From Chloroflexota bacterium (lineage in GTDB: Bacteria > Chloroflexota > Dormibacteria > Dormibacterales > Dormibacteraceae), in assembly GCA_005880855.1 (NCBI GenBank), contig VBGM01000016.1:28452-73529 (forward strand): 45,078 nucleotides of DNA. The letters run 5' to 3'. A program made the translations under genes and the position numbers. The notes under the pieces are model-generated. The model saw only the letters and a list, made by a program, of their open reading frames with translations. It was not told where the DNA came from and did no database searches. Shown here piece by piece: positions 16,671 to 24,575 of the stretch (within the stretch, counting starts at the first letter, position 1; each line of letters begins with the position of its first letter).

Positions 16671-17747
16671 CTAACGCAGCGGCTGGAGTCTCCGCCAGAC
16701 CACGAGGAGCGGCGCGGCGTTGAAGATCGAGCTGTACGTGCCCGAGACGATGCCGATGAGGAGCGCGAGCGCAAAACCCTTCAAGGTGTCCCCGCCGGAG
16801 ACCAGGATCGCCACCAGGACGAGGACAACCGTGAAGCTGGTGATGATCGACCGCGCGGCGGTCTGCATGATGCTGAGGTTCACGACCTGCTCGAACGAGA
16901 GCCTCTGGCTGACGCGCAGGTTCTCGCGGATTCGGTCGAATACGACGATGGTGTCATGCACGGAAAAGCCGACAACCGTAAGCACGGCGGTCACGAACAA
17001 GCTGTTGATCTCACCGATCTTCAGGTCGAAGCCCTTGCCAAGGATCGCAAAGACACCGGTGAGCAGAAACACGTCGTGCAGCAGCGCGGCAAGCGCTGAC
17101 CCTCCGAACTGGAAACCTGCTCGCCAGCCGCCTGGGACGTTGCGGAATCGAAAAGTAAGCAGCACGAGGATCGCGATCGCCGCGAGCACGACTGAGAGGA
17201 GCGCGAGCTCGATCGTCTCCTTCGCGATCGTGCCGCCAACCTCGAGCACCTGGACCAACGTGTAGTCGCCGAGGCGCGATCTCAGGTTGTCTTCGACGAT
17301 CTTCTGTTGGTTCGGGGGCAGTGCGACCGACCGGATTATGTAGCCGCCGCTGCCCGTCGAGATGACCGAACCGTCGATGTTCTGCGCCGCAACCGCGCTC
17401 TCCACCTGGGCCTGGGTGACGCTGGCCGGAAACTGGACGGTGAACTCGGTGCCGCCCGCGAAGTCGATGCCGAGCGCAAATCCCCTGGCGACCATGAAGT
17501 AGATGCCAGGGATGATGATCAGCAGGGACAGCAGGAAGTACCAGTTGCGGCGGCTGACGAAGTCGATCTTTCGGACCCGCGGCGGCGCAGGCGGGGTCTC
17601 GACGAGGGCTTTGGCGACGAGCTCATCAGCGGTTGCCTTGGGCTCCTCGGCCTCCTCGCCTTCCTCCTCTACCTCCTCTTCTTCCTCATCCTCGGGGAGA
17701 TCGGTACCGACCAGTCCCGCCCGGGTCTCGTCAGACGGATCGGACAC
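16671..17747 (-). CDS. secF: Protein translocase subunit SecF
   Basis: SecF works with SecD as an RND-type subunit that uses the proton gradient to help SecYEG-exported proteins leave the translocon. The 358-residue product has six predicted membrane segments, the ALGIDFAGGTEFTVQ motif after the first helix, and the conserved Asp/Arg motif HDTIVVFDRIREN in the fourth. Its first 45 residues are an unusual cytoplasmic extension rich in Glu (EDEEEEEVEEEGEEAEEP), not found in E. coli SecF. The start overlaps secD by 17 bases. Confidence 0.95.
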   Translation of the reverse strand: MSDPSDETRAGLVGTDLPEDEEEEEVEEEGEEAEEPKATADELVAKALVETPPAPPRVRKIDFVSRRNWYFLLSLLIIIPGIYFMVARGFALGIDFAGGTEFTVQFPASVTQAQVESAVAAQNIDGSVISTGSGGYIIRSVALPPNQQKIVEDNLRSRLGDYTLVQVLEVGGTIAKETIELALLSVVLAAIAILVLLTFRFRNVPGGWRAGFQFGGSALAALLHDVFLLTGVFAILGKGFDLKIGEINSLFVTAVLTVVGFSVHDTIVVFDRIRENLRVSQRLSFEQVVNLSIMQTAARSIITSFTVVLVLVAILVSGGDTLKGFALALLIGIVSGTYSSIFNAAPLLVVWRRLQPLR

Positions 17748-19248
17748 GGTCCACCCCCATCAGCGCCGGACGGCGGAATGTGCTGCCCGACATGACGATG
17801 GCCAGCAGGTTGTGAGTTACGACGATCGACGAGACGAGGCTGGCAAGGACGCCGATCCCGAGCACGACAGCGAATCCTTTCACCGGCCCAGGCCCGACGA
17901 AGCCGAGGATCGCGCAAGTGATCAGCGTCGACAGGTTGGAATCTCGAATCGCCGGCCAGGCACGGCGCACCCCGGCGTCGACGGCCGCCGGGATCGTCCT
18001 GCCCGCGCGCACCTCTTCCTTGAACCGTTCGAAGATCAGAACGTTGGCGTCGACCGCCATGCCTACAGAGAGGATGAACCCGGTGATGCCGGCCAGCGTG
18101 AGCGTGACGGGTACGACTTTGAACACTGCGAAAACCGCACCGGCGTAGAAGAGCAGCGCGAGGCTCGCGAGGAACCCTGGCACGCGGTAGTAGATGATCA
18201 TGAACAGCACCACGATCGATAGACCGAGGACGCCGGCGGCGATGCTGAGCTTCACGGACTCGGCGCCCAGCGTGGCGCTGACCTGCTGGACGCTCAGCAC
18301 CTGGAGGTCTACCGGCAGCGAGCCGGCATTGATGCCCGTCGCAAGGTCCTGGGCCTGGGTCTGAAGGAACCCGTTCCCGCCCCCGTTGATCACGGCGTTG
18401 CCGCCGTCGATCTCCGAAAGGGTTACGGCGTCGACCAGGAGCTTGGGGCAGATCGTGGTCGGCGTGGCCTTGGCCAGACAGCCGGTGTCGTAGGTCCGCG
18501 AGACCGCCGCGGCGCGGTCGGGATTTTCCCAATTGTCGATGTCGCTTTGTGTGATGTCGAGCCAGATCGTGAGGTGGCGGCCGGCACAGTTTGCGCTCGC
18601 CGTTGTATTCGGATCGCCCGGGCAGGCGGCGACGTTGTCTCGCGTGAGCCGCGAGAAGAGATCCGCGCCATGTGAGGTGAACACCACGTTCACCACCCAG
18701 CCGATCTGGTTCTGGTCGATCACGGCGGTGGCGCTCTGGATGTCGTCTCCGGTAAGTCCGGTGAATGCCGGCTTGTAGCCTGGCTCGGGGCCGCCTGTCA
18801 CCTTCGTGTCCGGAACCCACTTGGTGTAGACAAGCCGGTTCACAGCACCGATGACCTTCTGCGCCTGGTCCGCGCTCACGCCGGCGAGGTCGACGGTGAT
18901 GCGGTCGTTGTTGGTACCCGCGCCGCGGATCTCGGGCTCGCTCACTCCCAACGAGTTGACGCGCTTAGAGATCACGTTGATCGTCCGCTGCTGGACGTCC
19001 GCGCGACTTTGACCGGCTGGGAAGTTGGTGAGCTGGTAGTCGATGTGGGTGCCTCCCGAGAGGTCGAGGCCCTTGTGGAAGTAGAGCTGCCACCCGCCGA
19101 AGTTGGGGGGCAGGCCCTGGACGTTGCCCGTGAGCGGGAGGTGGTTGGCAAGGCGATAGACGTAGCCGGCGCCGTCGACGAACAGCGAAAAGATGAGGAC
19201 GCCCACGATGATCAGTCGAATCGGCCAGCTAAGGACTAACTGCAGCAC
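17731..19248 (-). CDS. secD: Protein translocase subunit SecD
   Basis: SecD is the partner of SecF in the export complex. The 505-residue product has an N-terminal membrane helix, GLDLSGGTHIDYQL, a large periplasmic or extracytoplasmic P1 region (about residues 60-300), and a C-terminal RND block with the GMAVDANVLIFERFKEE motif that carries the conserved Asp of the proton path. GTG 19248 is the only start before the first membrane helix. secD-secF behind ruvB is the Actinomycetota-like order, though yajC is missing; the DUF2905 protein occupies that place. Confidence 0.95.
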   Translation of the reverse strand: MLQLVLSWPIRLIIVGVLIFSLFVDGAGYVYRLANHLPLTGNVQGLPPNFGGWQLYFHKGLDLSGGTHIDYQLTNFPAGQSRADVQQRTINVISKRVNSLGVSEPEIRGAGTNNDRITVDLAGVSADQAQKVIGAVNRLVYTKWVPDTKVTGGPEPGYKPAFTGLTGDDIQSATAVIDQNQIGWVVNVVFTSHGADLFSRLTRDNVAACPGDPNTTASANCAGRHLTIWLDITQSDIDNWENPDRAAAVSRTYDTGCLAKATPTTICPKLLVDAVTLSEIDGGNAVINGGGNGFLQTQAQDLATGINAGSLPVDLQVLSVQQVSATLGAESVKLSIAAGVLGLSIVVLFMIIYYRVPGFLASLALLFYAGAVFAVFKVVPVTLTLAGITGFILSVGMAVDANVLIFERFKEEVRAGRTIPAAVDAGVRRAWPAIRDSNLSTLITCAILGFVGPGPVKGFAVVLGIGVLASLVSSIVVTHNLLAIVMSGSTFRRPALMGVDRVRSV

Positions 19249-19296
19249 AGCCGAAACAGTCTACGTATACCGGGAAGTTCGGCGCGCATACCGGCC

Positions 19297-19503
19297 TCAG
19301 CGGCGGCGGAAGAGGACGTTCAGGACCACCGTGAGGATCACCGAAAGGATGATGCTGGTCGCGATCGGGACGTAAACGGTCACGTTCCCACTCCGGAAGG
19401 TGATGTCGCCCGGCAGGTGAATGCGCCCAAAGAGCATCAGCGCCCCACCCACGACGATCATCAGCACCCCCGCCACCAGCAGCAGGCGGCCGGCGTCCGC
19501 CAT
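19297..19503 (-). CDS. DUF2905 family small membrane protein
   Basis: The 68-residue product has two membrane helices separated by GRIHLPGDITFRSGN, the signature of the DUF2905 family, and ends in Arg-rich FRRR. Its role is unknown. In many genomes DUF2905 genes lie near ruvB and sec genes, as here. The ATG at 19503 and the first 12 codons are duplicated 240 bases upstream, with a palindromic repeat between. An AGAGG sequence abuts the ATG, so the original ribosome-binding site may have been lost or shifted by the insertion. Confidence 0.85.
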   Translation of the reverse strand: MADAGRLLLVAGVLMIVVGGALMLFGRIHLPGDITFRSGNVTVYVPIATSIILSVILTVVLNVLFRRR

Positions 19504-19743
19504 CCTCTAATTAAACATCCAAACCTTTCCCGGTCCGAAACGTCCGCTGGGGTCCCCGCGGCGGAGCCGCGGGAGGTCGGTTTCGGACCGAAGCCCGCTG
19601 AAGCGCCCGGGACCGGTTTAACCGGTCCCGGCTACCTCACAGGTGACCAAAGACTCCAATCTCCGTCGCGCGATTGGGATCCCGACACAGCGCTTCACCG
19701 GGCGTCCCCCCGCCACGAGCAGCAGGCGGCCGGCGTCCGCCAT
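19467..19743. repeat. Palindromic repeat copy 1 with 37-bp flanking duplication
   Basis: The 37 bases 19467-19503 (start of the DUF2905 gene) recur at 19707-19743 with one mismatch. Between them lies a 203-bp insert with two modules. Module A (19530-19590) is a stem GGTCCGAAAC...GTTTCGGACC with an inner CCCGCGGC-GGA-GCCGCGGG hairpin. Module B is enclosed by TGAAGCGC (19599) and GCGCTTCA (about 19690) and contains GGGACCGGTT-T-AACCGGTCCC. The same two modules occur at 26991-27164. The layout looks like a non-autonomous insertion with a target duplication. Confidence 0.85.
19618..19743 (-). pseudogene. Truncated duplicate start of the DUF2905 gene
   Basis: From the ATG at 19743 the duplicated segment reads M-A-D-A-G-R-L-L-L-V-A-G, as in the intact gene, and then runs into the repeat and stops at a TAA inside the module B palindrome after 41 codons. 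It is most likely a by-product of the insertion and not a functional gene. It may still be translated ahead of the intact gene. Confidence 0.6.
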
Positions 19744-19761
19744 ACCGTAAGTCTGCGCGCT

Positions 19762-20787
19762 TTAAAGCAGGCGGGGCTGGTGTGGGCCGGGGTCGGGCAG
19801 GGCGATGCCGAGGTGGCGATACGCGAGCTCGGTGGCTACCCGTCCCCTCGCCGTCCTCGCCAGAAACCCGAGCTGGATCAGGTACGGCTCGTGCACGTCT
19901 TCGATCGTCTCGGGCTCCTCTGAAAGTGAGGTGGCGATGGTGTCGAGGCCGACAGGTCCACCTTTGAACTTGGTGATCAGGGTCTCCAGCAGCTGTCGGT
20001 CGAGGGGCTCAAGCCCGAGGGCGTCGATGTCCAGCATGGCCAGCGCCAGCTTCGTCGTCTCGGCCGTGGCACGACCGTCGCCTCGCACCTGGGCATAATC
20101 ACGGACCCGACGCAGCAGGCGGTTGGCGATGCGCGGCGTCCCACGCGCGCGCCGCGCAATCTCCGCGACAGCATCGTCATGGATCTCGATCTCGAGAATG
20201 CGGGCCGAGCGCCGGACGATACTCTCGAGCTCGGTTTTGCTGTAGAAGTCCAGCCGGTAAACGGCGCCGAAGCGGTCGCGTAAAGGCCCGCTCAGCAGCC
20301 CCTGGCGGGTGGTCGCTCCGACGCAGGTGAAATGCGGGAGCGGCAGGGTCGCGGCGCTCGCTCCCACCCCCTTCCCCAGCACGGCGTCGAAGCGGAAGTC
20401 TTCCAGCGCCGGATAGAGGGACTCCTCGACCACGCTGTTCAGGCGGTGGATCTCGTCGATGAAGAACACATCGCGCGTAGCGAGGTTTAGGAGGATGGAG
20501 CCGAGCGCGCCCTGGTGATCGATCGCCGGCCCGGATGACACCTTGATAGCGACCCCGAGCTCGTTGGCGATGATGTGCGCGAGCGTGGTCTTGCCGAGGC
20601 CGGGCGGTCCGCAGAGCAGCACATGCTCGACGGGCTCGCCGCGACGCCGCGCCGCCTCGAGCAGGATGCCCAGGTTCTCACGGACCTGCTGCTGGCCCAC
20701 ATACTCCGATAGCAACCGCGGGCGCAGCGTGAGGTCGAACTGGTCGTCGTCGGCGCGGGCGTCCAGCACCGCGTCCTTGTCTGTCAC
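19762..20787 (-). CDS. ruvB: Holliday junction branch migration ATPase RuvB
   Basis: RuvB is the hexameric AAA+ motor that drives branch migration of Holliday junctions with RuvA. The 341-residue product has [15 protein letters not shown], Walker [10 protein letters not shown] (about residue 60), Walker [11 protein letters not shown], the Arg-finger region [18 protein letters not shown], and the C-terminal winged helix. GTG 20787 overlaps the ruvA stop as GTGA; the longer frame to 20850 runs through ruvA and is rejected. It follows ruvC and ruvA in the standard resolvasome operon. Confidence 0.97.
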   Translation of the reverse strand: MTDKDAVLDARADDDQFDLTLRPRLLSEYVGQQQVRENLGILLEAARRRGEPVEHVLLCGPPGLGKTTLAHIIANELGVAIKVSSGPAIDHQGALGSILLNLATRDVFFIDEIHRLNSVVEESLYPALEDFRFDAVLGKGVGASAATLPLPHFTCVGATTRQGLLSGPLRDRFGAVYRLDFYSKTELESIVRRSARILEIEIHDDAVAEIARRARGTPRIANRLLRRVRDYAQVRGDGRATAETTKLALAMLDIDALGLEPLDRQLLETLITKFKGGPVGLDTIATSLSEEPETIEDVHEPYLIQLGFLARTARGRVATELAYRHLGIALPDPGPHQPRLL

Positions 20788-21386
20788 TTTCTTCCCAGTG
20801 CTTTGAGGGCCATGGCAAGCGCCTCCTGGGTCGACGGCGACGACTTCCAATCGACCGCCTCGAGCCCAATGCGCGCCTCTTGCGACGAGAAGCCCAGGTT
20901 GCGCAGCGCCGAGTCGACAGCCTTGGGCACAGCTCCGTCGCCGGCGAGCGCGGCAGCGCGCGGCACGACCTCTGTCTCGGCGGCCGCGTCGAGCTTCGGC
21001 TTCAGCTCGATGATCACCTTGGCTGCCGTCCTCGGTCCCACGCCGCTGGCACGCCTGATCGGCGCGGTGTCCTCGCTGACGATCGCGCGCTTGAGGACCT
21101 CGAGGCTCGCGGCACTGAGGATGTTCAGCCCGACTTTCGGGCCGACACCGTCAACCTGGATGAGCATCTCGAACAGATCGAGCTCTTCCACCGACGCGAA
21201 ACCGTACAGGGCGAGCTGGTCTTCGCGGACGTGGGTGTGGATGTCGAGGTCGATATCGCCGCCGGGTGCGGGCACCCTCTGGCGCGTGGTCGCGCTCACG
21301 CTCACCATGTAGCCGACGCCGCCGACGTCGAGCACCACAAAGTCGGGTCCTGACCTCCTCACCTTGCCGGCGAGATGCGCAATCAC
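20784..21386 (-). CDS. ruvA: Holliday junction-binding protein RuvA
   Basis: RuvA holds the four-way junction and recruits RuvB. The 200-residue product has the OB-fold start ([12 protein letters not shown]), helix-hairpin-helix motifs ([14 protein letters not shown] and [17 protein letters not shown]) and a C-terminal three-helix domain that contacts RuvB. GTG 21386 follows the ruvC stop by three bases. Confidence 0.96.
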   Translation of the reverse strand: MIAHLAGKVRRSGPDFVVLDVGGVGYMVSVSATTRQRVPAPGGDIDLDIHTHVREDQLALYGFASVEELDLFEMLIQVDGVGPKVGLNILSAASLEVLKRAIVSEDTAPIRRASGVGPRTAAKVIIELKPKLDAAAETEVVPRAAALAGDGAVPKAVDSALRNLGFSSQEARIGLEAVDWKSSPSTQEALAMALKALGRK

Positions 21387-21389
21387 CTT

Positions 21390-21893
21390 TTAGACCCCTA
21401 GGACGGCCGCACGTGAGAACTGCCGGCTCCGTGCGTGGCAGACCGCGATGGCGATTGCATCGAGTGCATGTGTATCGAGCTTCCCATCGGGCAGCTTCAC
21501 CTGCGCCGCGAGCATCCGGGCGATCTGCTCCTTGTCCGCCTTGCCGTAGCCGGTGAGGACGATCTTGACCTGCGCGGGCTTGTACTCGAAGACGGGTATC
21601 CCGCATTCCTCGAGCACCATCAGGATGGCGCCGCGCGCTTGCGCGACGCCGATGGCGCTCGTCGCGTTGCGACCCATGAAGAGCTCCTCGAGCGATGCCT
21701 CCGCGGGCCGGCTTTGGGTCAGTAGCTCGCGGAGATGCCGTGTGATCGCCAGCAGTCGCGCGCCATCGGGCCCAGGTTTGGTGATGACGGTGGTCGATGA
21801 GAGAACCGTGCCGGGCCCGGAGAGCAATGCAAACCCGGTGCCCGCCAGCCCCGGGTCGATACCTAATATCAGTCCGTTCGCAGAACCAGGCAT
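21390..21893 (-). CDS. ruvC: Crossover junction endodeoxyribonuclease RuvC
   Basis: RuvC resolves Holliday junctions by symmetric cleavage. The 167-residue product shows the RNase H-like catalytic acidic set: Asp in GIDPGLAGTG, Glu in EASLEELFMGRN, and the paired Asp in KLDTHALDAIAIAVCHARS (about residues 139-145). The length is normal. The ATG at 21893 lies just downstream of a duplicated fragment of the yebC end (21913-21934). Confidence 0.96.
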   Translation of the reverse strand: MPGSANGLILGIDPGLAGTGFALLSGPGTVLSSTTVITKPGPDGARLLAITRHLRELLTQSRPAEASLEELFMGRNATSAIGVAQARGAILMVLEECGIPVFEYKPAQVKIVLTGYGKADKEQIARMLAAQVKLPDGKLDTHALDAIAIAVCHARSRQFSRAAVLGV

Positions 21894-21912
21894 TTGTCCA
21901 ACAAGCTTCTAC

Positions 21913-22087
21913 ACCTGTGCTGACACGCGTTCAAACAGTGCGACGAGGACTTCGTCCTCATCGCGGGATCTCCTCGCCACGATTGGGAGGCGCCTGGAAG
22001 GTGACGGGTTGGGGACGGCCGGATAAATCCGGCCTACTTGCGACCTATCAACTAATTTCATTCATACCTGTGCTGAGACGCGTTCAA
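21913..22087. repeat. Hairpin insert flanked by a 22-bp duplication of the yebC 3' end
   Basis: The last bases of yebC, ACCTGTGCTGAGACGCGTTC and the next two (22066-22087, plus strand), recur at 21913-21934 with one mismatch; on the minus strand both copies encode E-R-V-S-A-Q-V and a stop. The 131 bases between hold two strong hairpins: GAGGAC-TTC-GTCCTC, extended by GCGA/TCGC, and GGCCGGAT-AA-ATCCGGCC. The insert has no clear homology to the repeats at 19530 and 26991, but the architecture (hairpins between copies of a gene end) is the same. Confidence 0.75.
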
Positions 22088-22817
22088 GGACGTTGGTGGG
22101 AATGTCGAAATTCGCGTAGACCTGTTGGACGTCGTCGTCTTCCTCGAGAGATTCCATCAACCTGAGCACGCCGACGGCTTTGTCCTCGCCGACGGGGACG
22201 GTTTGCTTTGGCTGCATCGTGATCTCGGCGTTCTCGATCGTCACGCCGAGCGTCTCTAGCGCCGCCTTCACCCTTTCGAAGGCGGAGGGCGGAGTGGTGA
22301 CCTCGACCGAGCGGCCGTCGACCTGCACGTCATCGGCGCCCGCCTCGATCGCCGCGAGCCCGACGTCCTCGGGATCCTTCTTGCCGGCGTTCACCGTGAT
22401 CACGCCCTTGCGCTCGAACATCCAGCCGACCGAGTTCGTCTCGCCGAGGTTGCCTCCGAACTTCGAGAAGCGATGCCGGATCGAGGCCGATGTTCGGTTG
22501 CGATTGTCCGTGAAGGCGTCGACCATGACGGCCACGCCGGCGGGACCGTAGCCCTCGTAGCGCACCTCGTCGAGCCGCTCGCCCGCGAGCTCGCCGGTGC
22601 CGCGCTTGATGGCGTTCTGGATACGGTCGGTCGGCATGTTGATCTCGCGTGCCTTCTGCACCGCAAGGCGAAGGCGGAAGTTGCCGTCGGTGTTGCCTCC
22701 CCCCTCCTTTGCGGCGATGGTGATCTCGCGGCTGGCGCGTGTGAACGCCTGGCCGCGCTTGGCGTCGACGATGGCCTTCTTGTGCTTGATGCCGGCCCAT
22801 TTGGAGTGGCCTGACAC
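22062..22817 (-). CDS. yebC: YebC/PmpR family translation or transcription factor
   Basis: The 251-residue product matches the family in length and has the characteristic opening MSGHSKWAGIKHKKAIVDAKR, RYEGYGPAGVAVMVDAFTDN, and FERKGVITV (given in parts). YebC proteins have been described as DNA-binding regulators and, more recently, as factors that relieve ribosome stalling at proline stretches. The GTG at 22817 starts the invariant Ser-Gly-His-Ser. yebC directly before ruvC is the classical order. The C-terminal codons are duplicated 153 bases downstream. Confidence 0.95.
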   Translation of the reverse strand: MSGHSKWAGIKHKKAIVDAKRGQAFTRASREITIAAKEGGGNTDGNFRLRLAVQKAREINMPTDRIQNAIKRGTGELAGERLDEVRYEGYGPAGVAVMVDAFTDNRNRTSASIRHRFSKFGGNLGETNSVGWMFERKGVITVNAGKKDPEDVGLAAIEAGADDVQVDGRSVEVTTPPSAFERVKAALETLGVTIENAEITMQPKQTVPVGEDKAVGVLRLMESLEEDDDVQQVYANFDIPTNVLERVSAQV

Positions 22818-22850
22818 TAGGAACTGCCTCCGAACATGCTTTCGATGATT

Positions 22851-24014
22851 CTACTTCACCACAAAGCGCACCCAACGGCGCTTGCCGACCTGCACCACAA
22901 CGCTACCCGGCTGCAATGGATCATCGCCCGTTACGACGGTCCCGTCTACTTTCACACCGCGTTGCTCGACGAGCCGTTTGGCTTCGGCGTTCGACTTCGC
23001 CAGCCCACTTTTCACCATGGCTTCGACCAGACGGATCGGAAATCCAGTCTCGAATTCAGGAATTTCTTCGGGCACCTCACGCTTGCGAAACTTGGATTCG
23101 AAGTCGGCCTCGGCTCGGGCGGCAGCCTCATCCCCATGCAGCCGCTTCACCAACTGGCGCGCCAGCGCCGCCTTGGCGTCGCGCGGTTTCATCGCGAGCA
23201 CGGCATCGAGGTCCGGGCCTTCTAGGCCAGAAACCAGTCGCAGGTACTTCTCGATGAGCGTGTCGGGAATCGACATCGTCTTGCCGTAGATCTCTTCTGC
23301 CGGCTCGGTCAATCCGATGTAGTTGCCCAACGACTTCCCCATCTTCATCGAGCCATCGGTGCCTTCGAGCAACGGGAACACGGCGATGTCCTGCGGCTCT
23401 TGCTCGTATGCCTTCTGTATCTCGCGGCCGAACAGCAGGTTGAAAAGCTGGTCCGTGCCTCCGATCTCGACGTCGGCGTGGATGGCGACCGAGTCGAATG
23501 CCTGGTTGAACGGATACAGGATCTCGTGCGCGCCGATGGGCGAGCTAGCCTTGAGGCGGTCGGCGAAGTCCTCGCGTTGGAGCACCTGCTGGAGAGTCGC
23601 CTTGCCAAGCAGTCTCAGCAAGTCGGCGCCCTTCATCTCGCCGAGCCATTCGGAGTTGCGTCGAACCTCGAGCTGGTCGCGATCGAGGACGAGATGGATC
23701 TGGTCGAGATACGTGCGCGCCGCAGCGTCGATCTGGTCGCGCGTGAGGATCGGCCGTGTTTCCGACCGTCCACTTGGGTCGCCGATCATCGCCGTGAAGT
23801 CACCGACGATCAAAACCACCGTGTGGCCGTCGTCCTGAAACGCGCGCAGGACGTCGAGGACGACAAGGTGTCCGACGTGCAGGTCGGGCGCGGTCGGGTC
23901 GAGGCCAAGCTTCACACGCAGTGAATCGCCGCGCTCGAGGCGCGCGCGCAAGTGGTCTTCGACGTGGATCTCGACCGCCCGCTTGCGCAGGCGCTCGAAC
24001 AGCTCTCCGCTCAG
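22851..24014 (-). CDS. tyrS: Tyrosyl-tRNA synthetase
   Basis: TyrRS charges tRNA-Tyr. The product has the class I HIGH-type motif DLHVGH, IGDFTAMIGDPSGRS, and MKMGKS as a KMSKS variant; a C-terminal S4 RNA-binding domain (about residues 325-387) is present. The first canonical start, TTG 23951, would remove the N-terminal helix ELFERLRKRAVEIHVEDHL that aligns with the family. The open frame reaches a CTG at 24014 that overlaps the cvpA stop as CTGA; this gives 387 residues. No Shine-Dalgarno precedes it, so translation may depend on coupling. Gene identity is firm, the start is inferred. Confidence 0.92.
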   Translation of the reverse strand: MSGELFERLRKRAVEIHVEDHLRARLERGDSLRVKLGLDPTAPDLHVGHLVVLDVLRAFQDDGHTVVLIVGDFTAMIGDPSGRSETRPILTRDQIDAAARTYLDQIHLVLDRDQLEVRRNSEWLGEMKGADLLRLLGKATLQQVLQREDFADRLKASSPIGAHEILYPFNQAFDSVAIHADVEIGGTDQLFNLLFGREIQKAYEQEPQDIAVFPLLEGTDGSMKMGKSLGNYIGLTEPAEEIYGKTMSIPDTLIEKYLRLVSGLEGPDLDAVLAMKPRDAKAALARQLVKRLHGDEAAARAEADFESKFRKREVPEEIPEFETGFPIRLVEAMVKSGLAKSNAEAKRLVEQRGVKVDGTVVTGDDPLQPGSVVVQVGKRRWVRFVVK

Positions 24015-24565
24015 GGGGTGACGGGGAGGTTGCTGAAGAAGTTGCGGGGATCCGGAGGCAGGACCAGGTCGAAGACGGCGACGATCGGCTTGCCGATCGC
24101 GTTCGTCAGCGGCACCGCGATGTGTGAGCCGTTGACTCCGTCCCTCACGTTCTGCTGCAGGCCGTCCAGCTGCCCTCCTCCACTCGGGTTGCCGGCCGCG
24201 ATCAGCTCGAAGGTCAGCAGGACCGAAAGGACGAGCCCGGTGACCACGCCGATGACGAGACCTGACACGCGATTGAACACGATTGCCTCGATCTGGATCT
24301 GGGTGTGAACGAGCTGCGCAGCGCCGTCGATGATGAGCAGGACGGCAAAGACGAGCCCGAAGAAACCATAGATACGCGAGTCTGCGACAGCCACGCTCGA
24401 TGTCTGTTGAAGGATGCTGCCCGCCGACAGTCCCATGTTGGTGGCGGCGACGAATGCGACGTAAAGGGCAACCAGCCCGATGAGGCGGCGCAGCACGCCC
24501 GTGAAGTAACCGAGCACGCCGTACCCGATCACCAGGACGATCGGGATCGCATCGACCCAGGTCAT
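24011..24565 (-). CDS. CvpA-family membrane protein
   Basis: The 184-residue product has four predicted membrane helices beginning with WVDAIPIVLVIGYGVLGYFTGVLRRL, a pattern (DxxIxxIxxxxxxxGxxxGxxR) seen in colicin V production proteins. The C-terminal third is soluble and rich in Pro/Asp. The function of the family is poorly defined, with links to envelope homeostasis. It sits between pheT and tyrS and overlaps the tyrS start. The family call is moderately sure. Confidence 0.62.
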   Translation of the reverse strand: MTWVDAIPIVLVIGYGVLGYFTGVLRRLIGLVALYVAFVAATNMGLSAGSILQQTSSVAVADSRIYGFFGLVFAVLLIIDGAAQLVHTQIQIEAIVFNRVSGLVIGVVTGLVLSVLLTFELIAAGNPSGGGQLDGLQQNVRDGVNGSHIAVPLTNAIGKPIVAVFDLVLPPDPRNFFSNLPVTP

Positions 24566-24575
24566 TCAGAAACTC

